A DNA stretch of 64,000 nucleotides from an uncultured Alphaproteobacteria bacterium (lineage in GTDB: Bacteria; Pseudomonadota; Alphaproteobacteria; HIMB59). Under the pieces are notes generated by a model. That model worked only from the letters and a program-made list of their open reading frames with translations, did no database searches and was not told where the DNA came from. The position numbers and the translations under genes were made by a program. Position 1 is the first letter of the stretch. Each line of letters begins with the position of its first letter. Of the stretch, positions 46,014 to 55,464 are shown piece by piece. The DNA is taken from positions 62,001 through 126,000 of the forward strand of contig CACDYZ010000003.1 of the NCBI GenBank assembly GCA_902557145.1. The letters are read 5' to 3'.

Positions 46014-46669
46014 CAGTTAAAATTATCAGACAATTTGTTTGTTGCAGTTATTAAGTCACCTTGATTAAATAAAAATGATCCAGCAACAAGGATATTAGCG
46101 CCAGCATCGACACATATCTTGCCTGTCTCATAATTAATACCCCCATCTATTTCAATGTTAACATTTAAATCATTGGCTTTTACATAGTCTGAGATATGTT
46201 TTATTTTATCAACTTGGTCATTCATGAACTCTTGACCCCCAAATCCAGGCTCTACTGTCATTATAATGACTTGATCAACAAAATTAAGATAAGGTTTAAT
46301 TTCTGTCCAAGGTGTTTTTGGTTTAATCGCTAAACCACACTTTATTCCACCTTTTTTTATTTTTGTAATAATTTCTTTTAAATCTTCATTAACTTCACAA
46401 TGAAATGTAATTACATCAGAACCAGCATTTATATATTCATCTAAAAACTTTTCGACTCTATTTATCATTAAATGTACATCAAAAATTTTACCGGAAAAAT
46501 TCCTTAATTCAGAGATAAACTTAGGACCAAAAGTTAAATTAGGCACAAAGTCACCATCCATAACATCAAAATGAATATATTCTGCTTTAGACTTATCAAT
46601 ATCAGAAATAATTTTTTCCATATTTGAAAATGTTCCACCTAAAATTGATGGAGAAATTTTTATGCTCAT
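46013..46669 (-). CDS. rpe: Ribulose-phosphate 3-epimerase
   Basis: Interconverts ribulose-5-phosphate and xylulose-5-phosphate in the pentose phosphate pathway. The 218-residue barrel shows ISPSILGGTFSNMEK, YIHFDVMDGDFVPNLTFG (metal and catalytic Asp), FDVHLMI, VIIMTVEPGFGGQEF, and IEIDGGINYETG with the second catalytic Asp. It overlaps rsmB by 4 bp and purH by 3 bp. Confidence 0.97.
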   Translation of the reverse strand: MSIKISPSILGGTFSNMEKIISDIDKSKAEYIHFDVMDGDFVPNLTFGPKFISELRNFSGKIFDVHLMINRVEKFLDEYINAGSDVITFHCEVNEDLKEIITKIKKGGIKCGLAIKPKTPWTEIKPYLNFVDQVIIMTVEPGFGGQEFMNDQVDKIKHISDYVKANDLNVNIEIDGGINYETGKICVDAGANILVAGSFLFNQGDLITATNKLSDNFN

Positions 46670-47841
46670 TGTATTTTCTCTAAAACTGAAACAAAAAAAA
46701 TATCAGATCCCCCAATGTCTTTGAAGCTTAGGGGATTAATAAAATATCCATTTTGTCTTTTTATCATCTTATCTGTTTCAATACTGTGTATTTTAACATT
46801 TTTATGTTTTTGAATAATTTTATCAATGACATCGATTGTCTCAAAGGGATGAAAGGAACAAACAATATACACTAAAAATCCGCCATTATTGAGCAATTTC
46901 AATGATTTCTCTAACATTTGAAACTGAGTTTTTTGATGTTTTTTTATTTGAGATGGATCAATTTTTACAGTGACATCTGGATTTCTTCTAAAGGTTCCCA
47001 AAGCGCTGCATGGTGCATCCAATAAAATAGAATTAAATTTATCAGTGAACTTTTTTTTTAGAAAATCTAATTTTTGGATATTAATTTTTATATTTAAACG
47101 ATTTAAATTTTCTTTAAATTTATTAATTTGATTTTGAGACTTGTCTATAGCTAATACATTAAATCCTAGTGATTGTAGTAATATACTTTTCCCCCCAGGA
47201 GCTGCACACACATCAATCAAATTTTTGTCTTTATAGAATTTATATATTGAATTGATTACCTCAAAATTTCCAATATCTTGAACAAAACATTCCCTATTTA
47301 TTTTTTTTTCTAAAATTAATACTCTGTTACTATAAAGTGCATCTTTATTATCTATTAAACTTATTTGATAATTTTTAGGTTTTATAAATAATGTTTCATA
47401 AATATAGTCTCTTATAGACTTACTTGAAAATATTTTATCAAGTACTTTTTTAAAATTAGGATAAATATTTTTTTCATATTTTATCTTGTTTGTGTTTCTT
47501 AAAATATTTCTTAAAACAGCATTTACTAATTTTTCTTTTTTAAAATCTTTACTAATCTCTACAGTATCATTAACTACTGCGTAATGCGGCTTACTTGAGA
47601 AATATAATAATGTCAGACTAATTTTTAAAAGAGTTGCAATATTTTTTGGTGTTTTATCATTAATATATTTTACAAGTATCTTATTGTGATTTTCATAATT
47701 TCTATAATATTCTTGTAGTACTAAAAATAAAAAATTTCTTTTTATCTCTGGGTAAGTATTAACAACATGATCAATACTACTTCCTTGTTCAATTCTTTTG
47801 ATTGAGTTATATAAATTTGTGGTATCGGATAAATTAGATAT
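46666..47841 (-). CDS. rsmB: 16S rRNA m5C967 methyltransferase RsmB, no canonical start codon
   Basis: The frame is open from the stop at 47854-47856 down to 46666, and translating it gives a full-length RsmB of about 390 residues. The first half is a NusB-like RNA-binding domain ([23 protein letters not shown]), then [12 protein letters not shown], motif [13 protein letters not shown], and the catalytic Cys motifs [14 protein letters not shown] and VYIVCSFHP. No ATG, GTG or TTG occurs until TTG at 47218-47220, inside the catalytic domain. The best-placed alternative is ATA at 47839-47841, next to the acs stop, giving [16 protein letters not shown] in line with other RsmB N-termini. Start is uncertain. 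Confidence 0.82.
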   Translation of the reverse strand: MSNLSDTTNLYNSIKRIEQGSSIDHVVNTYPEIKRNFLFLVLQEYYRNYENHNKILVKYINDKTPKNIATLLKISLTLLYFSSKPHYAVVNDTVEISKDFKKEKLVNAVLRNILRNTNKIKYEKNIYPNFKKVLDKIFSSKSIRDYIYETLFIKPKNYQISLIDNKDALYSNRVLILEKKINRECFVQDIGNFEVINSIYKFYKDKNLIDVCAAPGGKSILLQSLGFNVLAIDKSQNQINKFKENLNRLNIKINIQKLDFLKKKFTDKFNSILLDAPCSALGTFRRNPDVTVKIDPSQIKKHQKTQFQMLEKSLKLLNNGGFLVYIVCSFHPFETIDVIDKIIQKHKNVKIHSIETDKMIKRQNGYFINPLSFKDIGGSDIFFVSVLEKIQ

Positions 47842-49750
47842 CTTTAGACCCGTCTATTAAAGATTGAACAACATTTGGATCAGATAATGTTGATGTATCA
47901 CCTAACTGATCTTGCTCATTTGATGCTATCTTTCTTAAAATTCTTCTCATAATTTTGCCTGATCTTGTTTTTGGAAGTCCCTGTGAGAATTGTAATTTAT
48001 CTGGTGTTGCGATTGGACCTATTTTTTTTCTAATCCACAGGACAAGTTCTTTTTTCAAATCTTCACTTACTTGAACCCCAGTATTTGTTGTTACATAAGC
48101 ATAGATGCCCTGGCCCTTAATATCGTGTGGATAGCCTACTACCGCAGCCTCAGAAACTAATTCATGCGCAACAAATGCACTTTCAATTTCAGCCGTCCCA
48201 AGCAAATGCCCGGACACATTGATACAATCATCTACCCTTCCAGTAATCCAATAAAAACCATCTTTATCTCTTCGACATCCGTCTCCTGTAAAATATTTTC
48301 CTTTGAACTGACTAAAATAAGTATCAATGAAACGCTGATGATCTCCATAAACTGTTCTCATTTGGCCTGGCCAACTATCTAAAATACAAAGTTTACCTTC
48401 ACACTCACCTTCTAGCACATTTCCATTATCATCAACTATTGCTGCATCAATTCCAAAGTAAGGTTGAGTTGCGCTTCCAGGTTTAAGTTTTGAAACACCA
48501 GGTATTGGTGAAATTAGATGTCCTCCTGTTTCCGTTTGCCACCATGTATCAATAACAGGACATCGATCCTTACCAACAATTGAAGAATACCAATTCCAAG
48601 CTTCTGGATTAATTGGCTCACCAACTGTCCCTAAAATCCTCAAAGAACTTAAATCGCATTTATCAATATAAGAATTCCCCTCTTTCATCAAAGACCTCAA
48701 CACTGTTGGTGCAGTATAAAAAATATTGACTCTGTATTTTTCGCAGACTTCCCAAAATCTTGAAAAATCTGGATAGTTAGGAACACCTTCAAAAAGTAAT
48801 GTCGTACCACCATTTGCAAGAGGGCCGTAAACAGAATAAGAATGTCCTGTTATCCATCCCGCATCTGCAGTGCACCAGTAAACATCTCCAGGGTGATAGT
48901 CAAAAGAATACTTATGTGTAAACGAGGCATAAACTAAGTATCCTCCAGTTGTGTGAAGAACTCCTTTGGGCTTACCAGTAGAACCAGATGTATATAAAAT
49001 GAAAAGAGGGTCCTCAGCGTTCATTGATACACACTCACACTGATCATCTACTTCTTTAATTAATTCATCGTAATAAAAATCGTTAACCTGATGTAAGTCG
49101 TCTTGAGTATTAGTGTACCGAACTACTAAAGTTTTTATAGAGTCATCACAGTCCTCTAATGCTGTGTTAATATATTTTTTTAATGGAATTATTTTACCAC
49201 CACGAATTCCCTCATCTGCAGTAATGACAAACTGAGATTTGCAATCTTTTATACGTCCTGCAATTGATTCTGGGGCGAAGCCCCCAAATATAACAGAATG
49301 AATTGCCCCTATCCTTGCGCAAGCTAACATTGCAAATGCAACTTCAGGGATCATAGTTAAATAAATTGTAACAACGTCGCCTTTTTTTACACCAAGTTTT
49401 CTTAAAACATTAGAAAATTTACTTATCTCTGACTTTAATTCTTTATAAGTATAAGTTTTGTTTTGATCAGTCTCATCACCCTCCCAAATAATAGCTGTTT
49501 CATCAGGTTGTGTTTCCGCATATCTGTCTACGCAGTTATAACAAACATTTAATTCTCCGTCCTCAAACCACTTGATAGACACATCCCCATCGTAATTAGT
49601 ATTTTTAATTTTAGTGAAACCTTTAAACCAAGAGAGTTGTGATCTCGCAATCTTAGACCAGAATAGCTCTTTATCTTTAAATGACTCAGCATACATTTCC
49701 TCGTACTGATCTTTAGATAAAAGGGGATTAGATAATTTAAATTCTCTCAT
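47834..49750 (-). CDS. acs: Acetyl-CoA synthetase
   Basis: Adenylates acetate and transfers it to CoA. About 638 residues, with the ANL core [87 protein letters not shown], and the C-terminal [11 protein letters not shown] with the Lys that is acetylated in other species. The ATG at 49750 is chosen; GTG at 49759 would add three residues. It overlaps the EVE gene by 14 bp and is separated from rsmB's coding region only by that gene's unclear start. Confidence 0.97.
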   Translation of the reverse strand: MREFKLSNPLLSKDQYEEMYAESFKDKELFWSKIARSQLSWFKGFTKIKNTNYDGDVSIKWFEDGELNVCYNCVDRYAETQPDETAIIWEGDETDQNKTYTYKELKSEISKFSNVLRKLGVKKGDVVTIYLTMIPEVAFAMLACARIGAIHSVIFGGFAPESIAGRIKDCKSQFVITADEGIRGGKIIPLKKYINTALEDCDDSIKTLVVRYTNTQDDLHQVNDFYYDELIKEVDDQCECVSMNAEDPLFILYTSGSTGKPKGVLHTTGGYLVYASFTHKYSFDYHPGDVYWCTADAGWITGHSYSVYGPLANGGTTLLFEGVPNYPDFSRFWEVCEKYRVNIFYTAPTVLRSLMKEGNSYIDKCDLSSLRILGTVGEPINPEAWNWYSSIVGKDRCPVIDTWWQTETGGHLISPIPGVSKLKPGSATQPYFGIDAAIVDDNGNVLEGECEGKLCILDSWPGQMRTVYGDHQRFIDTYFSQFKGKYFTGDGCRRDKDGFYWITGRVDDCINVSGHLLGTAEIESAFVAHELVSEAAVVGYPHDIKGQGIYAYVTTNTGVQVSEDLKKELVLWIRKKIGPIATPDKLQFSQGLPKTRSGKIMRRILRKIASNEQDQLGDTSTLSDPNVVQSLIDGSKDI

Positions 49751-50165
49751 TTTTTTCACTCATCTTCACTAATTTATTCCATTGTTTAAAAGTAACGGGC
49801 ATTACACTTAGCCGAGCTTGTTTTACGAGAGGAAAGTCTTGAAAAAACGGATCTGCTTTTATTTCAGATAGATAAACTTCTTTTAGACCCCTTACATAGG
49901 TTACATCAACCATTCCAAATATTCCTTTTTTATCTGTGTGGTCTGGATAATATTCCTTTGTAACCTTAACAATTCCCTTAATCGCCTTTTCTGTAACGGA
50001 GTGATAAAACAAACATTCATCTCCTTTTTTCATCTTTTTCATATTACTAGCTGCTTGATAGTTTCTTACGCCATCCCAGTGTTCTGTTTTTTTCTTTTTT
50101 TGTTGCTCCCAAGACCAAGAACTTGGTTCTGATTTAAGAAGCCAATAATTTTTAGAAGTGTTCAT
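49737..50165 (-). CDS. EVE-domain protein
   Basis: A 142-residue PUA-like EVE protein: [17 protein letters not shown] near the start, [28 protein letters not shown] and [12 protein letters not shown]. Family members bind modified bases such as 5-methylcytosine or hydroxymethylated DNA, and some sit by methyltransferases; the single-domain bacterial form has no settled role. It overlaps tsaD by 14 bp and the acs frame by 14-23 bp, so it is embedded in that operon. Confidence 0.93.
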   Translation of the reverse strand: MNTSKNYWLLKSEPSSWSWEQQKKKKTEHWDGVRNYQAASNMKKMKKGDECLFYHSVTEKAIKGIVKVTKEYYPDHTDKKGIFGMVDVTYVRGLKEVYLSEIKADPFFQDFPLVKQARLSVMPVTFKQWNKLVKMSEKNERI

Positions 50166-51168
50166 GTATCAATATGTTGGGTGTCGGTCTCACATTGTAA
50201 TTATTTAATTTAATTTTTCTAGCATTCATAATTTCGATAGCATTCCAACCTATCATTGCAGCATTATCAGTACATAAGGATAAAGGCACCTGATGAAAAT
50301 TGAGCTCTTTACTTGCAATAAATTTTCGAAGTTCTGTATTTAAATATTTATTTGCTGCCACCCCACCACAAATAGAAAAATCATTGATTGAAATATTATC
50401 TTTTTTCAATTGTTCAAGGCTATTCAAAATTTTAATTTCAAATACTTTTGATATAGTGTGTTGAAACGAAGCTGAGAAATCTTTCAAAAACATTTTTGTT
50501 TTTTTATTTTTTCTTATGACATCTAACGCTGATGTTTTCAAACCCGAAAAAGAAAAATCACAATTAGTTTTTTTTGTTAAAGGCATCGGGAGTTTAAATT
50601 TTTTATTATTACCTCTGAAGGCTAATTTCTCTATTTCTGGACCACCAGGGTAACCCAATCCTAAACCTTTAGCGACTTTGTCGAAACACTCACCTGCAGA
50701 GTCATCAATAGTCGATCCAAGAGTAATAAACTCATTAGAACTCTTAACTAAGACTAATGCAGTGTTCCCTCCAGAGACAAGCAAACATAAATATGGAAAT
50801 TTAATATCAGATACGAGTCGAGGGGATAATAAATGAGCTTGTAGGTGATTGATCGGAATAAGTTTAATGTTCTTAGATATTGACAAACCTTTTGCAAAAG
50901 ACGATCCAACAATTAATCCCCCAATCAACCCCGGTCCAAACGTTGCAGCTATTGCTGAAATATTTGAGAAATTAATTTTTTTGATAGATCGACCTAACAA
51001 ATCTAAGATTTCTAAATGTTGTCTTGCTGCCATTTCTGGTATGACGCCACCATGATCTTTATGAAACTTTCTATGATTAATAGTTTCAAGAAACTCAATG
51101 TTTTTATCACCATTTACAATGGATATCGAAGTATCATCACAAGAACTTTCTATTGCCAAAACTTTCAT
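50152..51168 (-). CDS. tsaD: tRNA t6A37 threonylcarbamoyltransferase TsaD
   Basis: Transfers the threonylcarbamoyl group to A37 of ANN-decoding tRNAs, with TsaB and TsaE. The 338-residue ASKHA-fold product has VLAIESSCDDTSIS, the HGGVIPEMAARQH iron-site segment and NHLQAHLLS with the metal-binding His pair, VSGGNTALVLV and GLGYPGGPEIEKLA. In alphaproteobacteria it usually precedes hemC, hemD, mic60 and hemY; here hemC and hemD are absent and Mic60-like follows divergently. Confidence 0.97.
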   Translation of the reverse strand: MKVLAIESSCDDTSISIVNGDKNIEFLETINHRKFHKDHGGVIPEMAARQHLEILDLLGRSIKKINFSNISAIAATFGPGLIGGLIVGSSFAKGLSISKNIKLIPINHLQAHLLSPRLVSDIKFPYLCLLVSGGNTALVLVKSSNEFITLGSTIDDSAGECFDKVAKGLGLGYPGGPEIEKLAFRGNNKKFKLPMPLTKKTNCDFSFSGLKTSALDVIRKNKKTKMFLKDFSASFQHTISKVFEIKILNSLEQLKKDNISINDFSICGGVAANKYLNTELRKFIASKELNFHQVPLSLCTDNAAMIGWNAIEIMNARKIKLNNYNVRPTPNILIHEHF

Positions 51169-51197
51169 TATTATAAAAAAATATAGATTCTTATTGA

Positions 51198-51995
51198 ATG
51201 TCTGAAAATCAAAAAAATGACAGTAAAAAAAGCTTTCTTAAACGAAATCTTTTTTTAATTATTATCTTTTTAATCATAATTACTATAGGCGTAGGCTACT
51301 TGTATCGAAATAACCTACTGTTATTGGATATACCTCAGTTTAGTGAGTCAAAGCAAGAAACTCAAACACCAGTTATTGAAAAAGATACACTTTCGGTTAA
51401 TGACTTAAATAATAAAGAGCTCGAAGATAAAGTTGATCGCCTCGAGTCTTTAATACTAGAACTAGCACAAAATATTCAAAATATACCACAGACAACAATA
51501 GTTCAGCCTGAGCCAGAACCTCAACAAATTACTCTATCCAATGATGAAGCATATGAATTAATTTTATCTATCAATCAAATTATTATTAATATTGATCAAC
51601 AACAAATTCGAAATAAACATATCCAAAAACTTCAAAATCAATATTTATTTTTTAAAAATGAAAAATTTGAGGAACTACTCACAATCCCCGATTATACATA
51701 TTCAATTCAGCAACTACAAATTAATGAAAATAAATATGTCCAAAAAGAGTTTATGAAAAAAAATAATTTTCAGTGGTTTAAAAAAATTATCGAGAACATT
51801 TTTGAAATTCAAATTACAAAAAATTCATCAGAACCTTTACCATCATTTATAAATGCGATGAATAATCGACAATATGCAAAGGCAATAATTGAATACGAGA
51901 AATTAAATTCCAACCAAAAAATATTTTTTAAATCGTCTTACCAGCTCGCACAAATCTATAATGATAATCAAAATTTTTTAGAGAATATGATTTAA
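51198..51995 (+). CDS. Mic60/mitofilin-like membrane protein (COG4223-like)
   Basis: A 265-residue protein with a short basic tail, one transmembrane helix (about 17-36) and a periplasmic part holding a coiled-coil (about 68-100, NKELEDKVDRLESLILELAQNI) and helical segments. This matches the architecture of bacterial Mic60, the precursor of the mitochondrial crista-junction protein, though its mitofilin signature is hard to see and it is short. The adjacent hemY-like gene (1 bp overlap) and tsaD give the usual context, supporting the call. Confidence 0.55.
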   Translation: MSENQKNDSKKSFLKRNLFLIIIFLIIITIGVGYLYRNNLLLLDIPQFSESKQETQTPVIEKDTLSVNDLNNKELEDKVDRLESLILELAQNIQNIPQTTIVQPEPEPQQITLSNDEAYELILSINQIIINIDQQQIRNKHIQKLQNQYLFFKNEKFEELLTIPDYTYSIQQLQINENKYVQKEFMKKNNFQWFKKIIENIFEIQITKNSSEPLPSFINAMNNRQYAKAIIEYEKLNSNQKIFFKSSYQLAQIYNDNQNFLENMI

Positions 51996-52426
51996 TGATA
52001 AGGCTACTGATAATTTTAATAATTTTTGTCACTGGTTACGGTGCTCTCTTTTACTTGTTTAACAATGCTGGTAACTTGTCTCTTGTTTTAGGTATATGGC
52101 AATTAGGTATACCCATTGTTCAATTTCTTTTTGTCTTGATCACATTTGTAATTCTTTTAATTTTATTTTCTTATGCCTTTACTAAACTTTTTATATATCC
52201 GCGTGCTGCATATATGCGCTACAAATCTTCCAATGAACAAAAGGGCTTAGAGCATTTAAGAGACGCATTAGTTGCAATCACCGAGGGCAATACAGATAAA
52301 GCAGCGCAAAGTCAGAAAAAATTTAAAAAATATTTAGGCAGAGACCCCTTGAATAAAATCCTGCAAACACAAATTAAAAAAACAAAAGAGCTAAAAATAG
52401 TTAACGTAGAAAAAGGTTCTGATTAA
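51995..52426 (+). CDS. HemY-like inner-membrane protein, N-terminal domain only
   Basis: A 143-residue protein with two transmembrane helices (about 3-22 and 38-62) around a short periplasmic loop, followed by a basic cytoplasmic helix (about 68-143). This is the HemY_N layout: MIRLLIILIIF, LGIWQLGIPIVQFLFVLI, and a segment GLEHLRDALVAITEGNTDKAAQ that matches the first TPR-like helix. Normal HemY is about 400 residues with a TPR tail; this one stops after the first helices. It overlaps the Mic60-like gene by 1 bp and the convergent EamA gene by 4 bp. Confidence 0.65.
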   Translation: MIRLLIILIIFVTGYGALFYLFNNAGNLSLVLGIWQLGIPIVQFLFVLITFVILLILFSYAFTKLFIYPRAAYMRYKSSNEQKGLEHLRDALVAITEGNTDKAAQSQKKFKKYLGRDPLNKILQTQIKKTKELKIVNVEKGSD

Positions 52427-53307
52427 CTTAAAAAAATAATACCTGCCCCAAAGCAAGTCAAAGAAGCTCCAATCACCGCTAGATGACCTGCATAATTTTT
52501 AGTTACAATCCATAATATTGGAATAATCATTATAGGCATCGTGCTTGATAATGTTGAAATAATTCCAGGGTCACCATTTTTGAGTGCAATAATTAACATT
52601 GTCATACCAACACCCATTCCCATAAAACCTAAAAAAATACTGTACAAAGTTTTTTTGACATCTTTCATTTTTTCTAAAAGATTATTATTTTTTAAAAACC
52701 CTAAGCTAAAAAACATTAATACTGCCGCAGTTACAACTCTCACATAAGATACTATAATAGGATCTGTTGATTCAAGAGCAGGCTTCATAAGAATGATCCC
52801 AATAGCTTGGCAAAGAGCTAGTCCCGCACCTGCAAATAATCCTTCATATTTATTTCCCTGAATATTTTCCAAGTCATCATCAGGAATTGTTCGGTTAAAT
52901 TGAATTGCAACTATTATCCCGAAAAAAATTAAACAACAACCAATCAACTCGATCATTGAGGGTAGCGTTTGTAAAAAAATTTCTGCTAAGATAATTGTAA
53001 AAGGAATTTGTAAGGAAAACAATAAAGCTTGTCTTCTAGGACCTAGCCTTTTAAGGCAAATAAATAAAAATGTATCTCCTATTATAATGCCAACAACAGA
53101 AGATAAGAAAATTGCTATAAATATTGATTTATCAAAATATATAGGATCCCAATTAAAAATAACGTAGGGTAAGAAGAGGACTATGATACCTAATAGTCTT
53201 AATAGGTTATAATTATAGCTCCCAAAATATCTAACAATTCTAGTTGCTGATAAAGCCACCATAGACCACGTAGCTGCAGCACCAATAGCTAGAATATATC
53301 CAATCAC
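52423..53307 (-). CDS. EamA/DMT-superfamily transporter
   Basis: A 294-residue inner-membrane protein with about ten predicted transmembrane helices in two EamA repeats (residues about 1-140 and 150-294). Segments such as GAAATWSMVALSATRIVRYF and ISTLSSTMPIMIIPILWIVTKNY, including a conserved proline, are typical of this drug/metabolite transporter superfamily. The substrate cannot be told from sequence. It is convergent with HemY-like and about 96 bp from the Bax-inhibitor gene. Confidence 0.9.
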   Translation of the reverse strand: MIGYILAIGAAATWSMVALSATRIVRYFGSYNYNLLRLLGIIVLFLPYVIFNWDPIYFDKSIFIAIFLSSVVGIIIGDTFLFICLKRLGPRRQALLFSLQIPFTIILAEIFLQTLPSMIELIGCCLIFFGIIVAIQFNRTIPDDDLENIQGNKYEGLFAGAGLALCQAIGIILMKPALESTDPIIVSYVRVVTAAVLMFFSLGFLKNNNLLEKMKDVKKTLYSIFLGFMGMGVGMTMLIIALKNGDPGIISTLSSTMPIMIIPILWIVTKNYAGHLAVIGASLTCFGAGIIFLS

Positions 53308-53352
53308 GCGAGGATCTTAATGAGAAATGAAATAATTGATATGTAAAACTAG

Positions 53353-53382
53353 TAAAAAAAAAGGGGCCCATATCGACCCCTT
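53353..53382 (-). terminator. Intrinsic terminator of the Bax-inhibitor-1 gene
   Basis: AAGGGG at 53361-53366 pairs with CCCCTT at 53377-53382 (6 bp stem, 10 nt loop); on the minus strand the hairpin runs into a T-tract (A-run 53354-53362 on plus). It lies 21 bp beyond the stop of the Bax-inhibitor-like gene. The stem is short but the T-run is clear. Confidence 0.7.
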
Positions 53383-53403
53383 AAAATTAAATTGAAGCTT
53401 TAG

Positions 53404-54111
53404 TTATCTTCTTTGACCAAATAACTGCATCAACATTATGAACAGATTTATAAAGTCTAAGTATAATGTCAGTGCACCCATAATGGCAGCTTTTCCTGCA
53501 AAAGCAGTTCCAGCAACCTGGTAATAAGTTGATTTAATTCTTTGTGTATCGTATGCAGTTAATCCTACAAACACCAATACACCCACACATGAAATTACAA
53601 ATTGCATCGCTGAGCTTTGTAAAAAAATATTCACAATACTTGCAATGATAATTCCTATTAGTCCCATGATTAGAAATGAACCAAACTTAGTTAAATCACG
53701 CTTCGTTGTATATCCGTAGATACTCATAGCAGCAAAAGTACAGCTAGTTATTAAAAATACTCTAACTATGCTCACACCTGTAAAAACTATGAATATATAA
53801 GACAGTGATATTCCCATTACTGCAGCAAAAGCCCAAAATGTCATTTGAGCGGCAGACAGGGACATCTTTTGTAATCTTGCACCTAAAAAGAAAATAAATC
53901 CAAGTGGAGCGAGCATTACAACCCATTGAAGCGCAGTGCCATAAATAGCCCCCATTAAAGTAGGAGACTGAGAAAATCCCCATGCCACTAAACCACTAAT
54001 CGCTAAACCAGATGTCATATAATTATAGACTTTCATCATATAATCTCTAAGTCCCTGATCTATTGCTGTAGATTGTGACTGCGAATAGGTATTTTGTTTT
54101 AATTCGACCAT
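53404..54111 (-). CDS. Bax inhibitor-1/YccA-family membrane protein
   Basis: A 235-residue protein with seven predicted transmembrane helices. It has an N-terminal YMTSGLAISGLVAW-type first helix, then seven helices ending in the family signature ALTLYLDFINLFIMLMQLFG and an upstream GLTAYDTQRI that contains the di-aspartyl pH sensor of BI-1 proteins. Related E. coli YbhL and YccA are stress-linked, and some BI-1 members act as Ca leak channels. A strong AAGGAG ribosome site precedes the ATG; a terminator follows. Confidence 0.92.
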   Translation of the reverse strand: MVELKQNTYSQSQSTAIDQGLRDYMMKVYNYMTSGLAISGLVAWGFSQSPTLMGAIYGTALQWVVMLAPLGFIFFLGARLQKMSLSAAQMTFWAFAAVMGISLSYIFIVFTGVSIVRVFLITSCTFAAMSIYGYTTKRDLTKFGSFLIMGLIGIIIASIVNIFLQSSAMQFVISCVGVLVFVGLTAYDTQRIKSTYYQVAGTAFAGKAAIMGALTLYLDFINLFIMLMQLFGQRR

Positions 54112-54146
54112 TGTTTCTCCTTAATGAAATTAATATGGCTATTATC

Positions 54147-54175
54147 TTGATATTTTTCAAGTAAAACCGTATGAA
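54147..54175 (+). promoter_or_regulatory. Possible promoter of the aldo/keto reductase gene
   Basis: TTGATA at 54147-54152, a 17 nt spacer and TATGAA at 54170-54175. Transcription would begin near 54182, which is the ATG itself, so a leaderless or near-leaderless mRNA is predicted; no Shine-Dalgarno is visible before that ATG. It lies in the divergent gap with the BI-1 gene. Confidence 0.4.
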
Positions 54176-54181
54176 TATTTT

Positions 54182-55219
54182 ATGAAATTCAAGCCTCTCG
54201 GAAACACAGACCTTCAAGTAAGCCTTATTTGTTTGGGAACAATGACGTGGGGCGAACAAAACACCGAAAATGACGCATTTGAGCAAATGGATTACTCCTT
54301 GGAACAAGGGGTAAACTTCTTTGACACAGCAGAATATTACTCTGTCAAAGGCAAAGAAAATACCTACGGCGCTACTGAAAAAATTATTGGTAACTGGTTT
54401 AAACAAAAAAATAATAGAGAAAAAATAATTTTAGCATCGAAGGTCGCTGGCCCTGATGTGAGATGGATTAGAGGTGGTGGTCTTCAATTTCATGAGAAAC
54501 ACTTTACCGAAGCACTGGAGGGTAGTTTAAAAAGACTTCAAACAGATTACATTGACCTCTATCAACTACACTGGCCCGAAAGGAAAACAAATTTCTTTGG
54601 AAGATTAGGATATAAAAATTATAAGCAAGAAAAAGATTGGACACCCTTTGAAGAAATTTTAGAGACAGCAAAAAAATTTGTTGATCAAGGGAAAATCAGA
54701 TATTTAGGATTATCTAATGAAACACCCTACGGTCTCTCCAACTATATTAATTTGTCCAATTATAAAAATTTACCAAGGGTAATGTCTGTGCAAAACCCTT
54801 ACAGTTTATTAAATCGTACCTATGAAGTGGGGATGTCTGAAATATCCATAAGAGATCAAGTAGGTTTATTAGCCTACTCTCCTTTAGCTTGCGGAGTGTT
54901 GACGGGCAAATATCGAAACTCCAAAAAACCCGAAGGAGCTAGATTAACGATTTGGGATGATTGGACCAGATACACCAATGAAAGATCAATTAATGCAACA
55001 GATCAATATTGTAAAATTGCAGAAAACCACGGATTAACTCCCACAGAGTTATCATTGGCATTTGTGAACCAACAGGACTTCGTAACAAGCAATATCATTG
55101 GTGCAACAAAAATGGACCAGTTAAAAGAGAATATAAAATCAGCAGATATAGAGCTCTCCAAACAAATACTAGATGAGATTGATGAGGTACATGAAGACAA
55201 CCCATCTCCTGCACCTTAA
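54182..55219 (+). CDS. Aldo/keto reductase, Tas-like
   Basis: NADPH-dependent reductase of 345 residues, close to the E. coli Tas type. The catalytic tetrad is visible: Asp/Tyr in VNFFDTAEYYS, Lys in IILASKVAG, His in DLYQLHWPE. The cofactor pocket is seen in LLAYSPLACGVLTGKY and SNIIGATKMDQLKENI. The substrate is unknown. It is followed after 2 bp by the pterin dehydratase gene, then a DUF3429 gene, so these form a small operon. Confidence 0.93.
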   Translation: MKFKPLGNTDLQVSLICLGTMTWGEQNTENDAFEQMDYSLEQGVNFFDTAEYYSVKGKENTYGATEKIIGNWFKQKNNREKIILASKVAGPDVRWIRGGGLQFHEKHFTEALEGSLKRLQTDYIDLYQLHWPERKTNFFGRLGYKNYKQEKDWTPFEEILETAKKFVDQGKIRYLGLSNETPYGLSNYINLSNYKNLPRVMSVQNPYSLLNRTYEVGMSEISIRDQVGLLAYSPLACGVLTGKYRNSKKPEGARLTIWDDWTRYTNERSINATDQYCKIAENHGLTPTELSLAFVNQQDFVTSNIIGATKMDQLKENIKSADIELSKQILDEIDEVHEDNPSPAP

Positions 55220-55221
55220 AA

Positions 55222-55464
55222 ATGACTGAGTGGCCAAAAGATAATCAAGGAAGATTAACAAAAACTTTTGCTTTTAAAAATTACCGAAAAAGCTTTGCAT
55301 TTACTAGTCAAGTCGCAATGCTATCTGAAAAAAAAAATCACCACCCTCAAATAATTTTAGATTACGGCAGTGTCACCATCGCTCTTATTTCTCATGACGT
55401 TCAGAAAGTCACCCAAAGAGATCTAGATTTAGCAGAGCAAATCGATAAACTTTATCAAGAATGA
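55222..55464 (+). CDS. Pterin-4a-carbinolamine dehydratase-like protein
   Basis: An 80-residue protein with the family core FTSQVAMLSEKKNHHPQIILDYGSVTIAL followed by SHDVQKVTQRDLDLAEQI: the HHP and C-terminal His/Asp positions match active dehydratases that recycle the pterin cofactor of aromatic amino-acid hydroxylases. No hydroxylase gene is in this window. It is slightly short (usual length about 95-105). It overlaps the DUF3429 gene by 4 bp. Confidence 0.88.
   Translation: MTEWPKDNQGRLTKTFAFKNYRKSFAFTSQVAMLSEKKNHHPQIILDYGSVTIALISHDVQKVTQRDLDLAEQIDKLYQE

Noticed and set aside
46666-47220. Treating rsmB as a truncated 184-residue gene
   Set aside because: Continuous RsmB-like coding (NusB-like domain, ECFVQD motif) extends upstream in the same frame to 47853, so the short version is only an artefact of requiring a canonical start.
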